Source: Cytobacillus gottheilii (GTDB taxonomy: Bacteria > Bacillota > Bacilli > Bacillales > Cytobacillaceae). Taken from it: a stretch of 64,000 nucleotides of DNA. Positions 61,584 through 64,000 of this stretch are shown here, piece after piece. The DNA lies in assembly GCF_900166665.1 (NCBI RefSeq), contig NZ_LT800494.1, positions 1,981,144-2,045,143 of the forward strand, given 5' to 3'. The notes beneath the pieces were generated by a model, which was not told the DNA's origin, did not search any database, and was given only the letters and a program-made list of their open reading frames with translations. The number at the start of each line of letters is the position of its first letter. Position 1 is the stretch's first letter. The translations under genes and the position numbers were made by a program.

Positions 61584-61629
61584 CATACAGAAGGTAAAAC
61601 GTTTACTTATCTAATCGGGAGGTTTTGAG

Positions 61630-62400
61630 ATGTCATTCTTTAATAAGATGCTGGCAAGTGTAGGGATTGGCTCTGCTAAAGTAGATACAAAACTTGAAAG
61701 TGACAAAGTTATGCCAGGCGGTGAAGTGAAGGGAATTGTTGAAATCAATGGAGGAAATACGGAACAGCAAATTTCAGACATATACTTAACGTTAAATACC
61801 ACCTATATCAAAGAGTCGGATGACAAGAAATATAATGTGACAGGTCAAATTGAACGATATCATATTACAGAGGCATTCACATTAAATGCAAACGAGAGAA
61901 GAGAAATTCCATTTTCTTTTATATTGCCGTTGGATACACCTCTTTCTTATGGAAAAACAAAAGTTTGGCTGGCAACAGGGTTGGATATAAAAAATGCGGT
62001 TGATCCAACAGATAAGGATTACATCACAGTAGTTCCTAATGACCTCGTTAATTCTGTTTTACATGAGGTTTCTAACCTGGGGTTTCGGATTCGCGAAGTT
62101 GAATGTGAACAGGCACCGCGCCGTGTACGAGGACGACTTCCATTTATCCAAGAATTTGAGTTCGTGCCAACTTCCGGTCCCTTCCGAGGCCGTTTAGATG
62201 AACTTGAAATTGTATTTTTCCCTGTCTCCCTAAATCAGACAGAAATCATCATGCAAGTGGACCGAAAAGCAAGAGGGTTAGGCGGCTTTTTATCAGAAGC
62301 AATGTCTATGGATGAAACGAATTTGAGGTTAACGATTCACCAAAGCGATCTGCCAAATCTGCAGCAGAAACTGCAATCAGTCATAGCACAATATTCATAA
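61630..62400 (+). CDS. spo0M: Sporulation-control protein Spo0M
   Basis: The 256-residue protein starts MSFFNKMLASVGIGSAKVDT and has an arrestin-like beta-sandwich fold (GGEVKGIVEINGG near 35, REIPFSFILPLDTPLSYGK near 90) and the VRGRLPFIQEFEFVP segment near 168. Spo0M affects early sporulation and cell division. The start follows cgggaggttttgag. It is a single-gene unit with the sigma-W promoter at 61556. Confidence 0.93.
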   Translation: MSFFNKMLASVGIGSAKVDTKLESDKVMPGGEVKGIVEINGGNTEQQISDIYLTLNTTYIKESDDKKYNVTGQIERYHITEAFTLNANERREIPFSFILPLDTPLSYGKTKVWLATGLDIKNAVDPTDKDYITVVPNDLVNSVLHEVSNLGFRIREVECEQAPRRVRGRLPFIQEFEFVPTSGPFRGRLDELEIVFFPVSLNQTEIIMQVDRKARGLGGFLSEAMSMDETNLRLTIHQSDLPNLQQKLQSVIAQYS

Positions 62401-62649
62401 GGCCAAAAAAAAGATGGGGCAGTGTCTCATCTTTTTTTTGTCAAAAATTGTTTCAATTCTATTTTGATCCTCATACATATTGTATAAAAATGAAATAATT
62501 GCTCGCATAGGCAAAAAGGATGTCAAATTTCTTTTTTGAATCGACAAAAGTAGAATATTTTTGATGAAGGATATGACAAGCAAAATCTCTAAATGTCTAG
62601 ATAAGAAAGAACGTGTGATTAGGCAGTTTAGACGTTTGGAGGGATGAAG

Positions 62650-62958
62650 ATGTTGAAGGAATTATCAAAAACAAGAAAAAAACAATTCGATGTCACTATT
62701 TTTCAAACACCAATATTCAATCAAAAAAAAGGGTATAAACAGGTTTATCGGATCGTGGTAGAAGGCGCAGACCATGATGATTGCTTAGGGTATGTATTCA
62801 AGAAATTTAACGTACTGGATCGACTGCCTGCCGATTTTCAAGGCAGATATATCACAACAGGTGATATCCTTTATATTGATGAAGGGCGTCACGGCCAGAT
62901 GTATTATCAGCTTCAGCCAGGCGGCTGGCAAGTAATTAACCGAATTCATATCAGGTAA
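62650..62958 (+). CDS. yodL: YodL family protein
   Basis: The 102-residue protein has FDVTIFQTPIFNQKKGYKQVYRIV and the YFTTGDILYIDEG-like YITTGDILYIDEGRHGQMYYQL block typical of YodL. In B. subtilis YodL is made during sporulation and counteracts MreB when overproduced. ATG 62650 is 6 nt after ttggaggg; ATG 62644 is too close to that site. An inverted repeat follows at 62965. Confidence 0.85.
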   Translation: MLKELSKTRKKQFDVTIFQTPIFNQKKGYKQVYRIVVEGADHDDCLGYVFKKFNVLDRLPADFQGRYITTGDILYIDEGRHGQMYYQLQPGGWQVINRIHIR

Positions 62959-62964
62959 TGATGT

Positions 62965-63003
62965 TTCCTAAGAGAAGGAAAAGTAGTCCCCTTCTCTTAG
63001 GAA
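62965..63003. terminator. Inverted repeat after yodL, possible bidirectional terminator
   Basis: The perfect 14-bp stem ttcctaagagaagg / ccttctcttaggaa lacks a clear T-tract on the + side. It lies between yodL and a convergent small gene. Confidence 0.55.
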
Positions 63004-63023
63004 GGCTTAAACAAATCCTCTAA

Positions 63024-63170
63024 TTACTTATGTGATCCTGGTCCGTTCTTACGGCCACCGCTAGCGGAATATTCTTTACCATGAGCCTCTTGTTCAGCAA
63101 TAATTGCCTCTTCAGGAATATGATTATTTTTCTTCGGTGAATTAATTCTATTACGATGTTTTTTACCCAT
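63024..63170 (-). CDS. 48-residue basic protein of unknown function
   Basis: The minus-strand frame starts MGKKHRNRINSPKKNN and ends GGRKNGPGSHK. The ATG at 63170 follows aaaggaagggg at 7 nt. The peptide is highly charged, without Cys or hydrophobic segments, like minor small spore proteins, but I cannot assign it to one. The frame upstream of this ATG is not coding. Confidence 0.65.
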   Translation of the reverse strand: MGKKHRNRINSPKKNNHIPEEAIIAEQEAHGKEYSASGGRKNGPGSHK

Positions 63171-63372
63171 CTGGCATCCCCTTCCTTTTATTACAAATGT
63201 ATTTTTATTAGTGAACTGTGCATATCTCACATGAATGGGAGAAGCTATCATTAGGTTGCCCAGGAAGAGGATTCTCATTCTGCCGCCTGGAGGTTTCGCC
63301 TAAGGAATGTATATGGTATATTGTGATTGTACAACCAAGTTTACATAGTTAGAAATTGGGAGGTTTTTTACA

Positions 63373-64000
63373 ATGAGTGTACATATTGGAGCAAAAGAAG
63401 GCCAAATTGCTGAGACGGTGTTATTGCCGGGAGATCCGCTCAGAGCAAAATATATTGCTGAAACATTTTTAGAAGGTGCAGAATGCTATAACGAAGTCCG
63501 TAATATGTTCGGATATACAGGCACGTACAAAGGAAAACGTATTTCTGTGCAGGGTACGGGCATGGGAGTACCATCCATTTCAATTTATATCAATGAATTG
63601 ATGAACAGCTACAATGTCCAAAACTTAATCAGAGTAGGCACATGCGGAGCGATTCAAAAGGATGTTAAGGTAAGAGACGTCATCTTGGCGATGACGGCAT
63701 CCACAGATTCTCAAATGAATAGGCTTACTTTTGGCGGTGTGGACTATGCCCCTACAGCGAACTTCGATCTCTTAAAGAAAGCTTATGATTCCGGTGTAGA
63801 AAAGGGTCTGAACTTAAAGGTAGGAAATGTCTTCACGGCTGATATGTTTTATAATGATAACTCTGAGCTGGAAAAATGGGCTAAATACCAAATTCTTGCG
63901 ATTGAAATGGAGACAGCTGCTCTTTATACGCTTGCAGCAAAACTGGACCGCAAGGCATTGTCTGTGTTAACAGTCAGCGATCATATTTTAACCGGAGAAG
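63373..64000 (+). CDS. deoD: Purine nucleoside phosphorylase DeoD, 5' part (cut by window edge)
   Basis: The first 209 codons are present. The product starts [30 protein letters not shown], the phosphate-binding DeoD N-terminus, and has [12 protein letters not shown] near 69, VRVGTCGA-like IRVGTCGAI near 86 and [10 protein letters not shown] near 178. It ends in SDHILTGE at the window border. The full protein has about 235 residues. It phosphorolyses purine nucleosides. The start follows tgggaggttttttac. In B. subtilis deoD also neighbours yodL. Confidence 0.95.
   Translation, partial: MSVHIGAKEGQIAETVLLPGDPLRAKYIAETFLEGAECYNEVRNMFGYTGTYKGKRISVQGTGMGVPSISIYINELMNSYNVQNLIRVGTCGAIQKDVKVRDVILAMTASTDSQMNRLTFGGVDYAPTANFDLLKKAYDSGVEKGLNLKVGNVFTADMFYNDNSELEKWAKYQILAIEMETAALYTLAAKLDRKALSVLTVSDHILTGE

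Overview
The window is chromosomal DNA of a low-GC, spore-forming member of the Bacillaceae (Bacillus in the broad sense, probably not B. subtilis itself). It carries sporulation genes (spo0M, a yjcZ-type gene, yodL), ECF sigma-W-type promoters (TGAAAC-N16/17-CGTA), many TTG/GTG starts behind strong Shine-Dalgarno sequences, and two conserved B. subtilis-like gene blocks. Nearly all genes are on the + strand.

Layout. 0-0.4 kb: 3' end of an IS1182-type transposase. 0.8-6.2 kb: a 1025-residue acetyltransferase fusion, an amidohydrolase and a DegV protein. 6.4-13.7 kb: ypgQ, an ABC-F protein (yfmR type), ypgR/cvfC, brxA, a RsmJ-like methyltransferase, an aminotransferase and ypjP. 13.8-24.3 kb: an approximately 10.5 kb tellurite/stress (Ter) island between ypjP and thyA: TerD, TerC, a CitE-like aldolase, a TRSP-type phosphoribosyltransferase, a StiP-PELOTA protein, a HAD phosphatase, YceG, TelA/YceH and a second TerD. 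Two exact-looking sigma-W-type promoters lie in it. 24.5-39.5 kb: a lethal-factor-like protease, thyA-dfrA, ilvA, tatA-tatC, a second DegV, a nucleoside hydrolase, ypmQ-ypmR-ypmS, a DUF4397 protein, an rsgA paralogue behind an attenuator-like leader, msrA-msrB and ypqE.

41-52 kb: a lysine catabolism cluster: yodT, yodS, yodR, yodQ, a GABA-type aminotransferase, an aldehyde dehydrogenase, yodP, a sigma-54 activator, kamA and yokU. The enzymes can be ordered into a route lysine -> beta-lysine -> N-acetyl-beta-lysine -> 4-acetamidobutyryl unit -> GABA -> succinate. kamA has a textbook -24/-12 promoter, and a TGCC-N8-GGCA palindrome recurs near the activator and upstream of kamA. 52.4-58.5 kb: two secreted repeat proteins, one with 30-residue repeats and one with 31 tandem 42-residue acidic repeats. 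58.9-64 kb: a hydrolase, yozE, yodN, yozD, spo0M, yodL, small proteins and the start of deoD.

The intergenic DNA is rich in repeats. A family of about 300 bp elements with inverted ends (AGAGGCTGGGACATAA...TTTTGTCCCAGCCTCT) occurs six times, always in the same orientation, five of them within 20 bp of a stop codon, and each carries an intrinsic-terminator hairpin. The most interesting items are the Ter island, the rsgA leader/attenuator, the sigma-54 lysine switch, the giant repeat protein and the terminator-carrying repeats.
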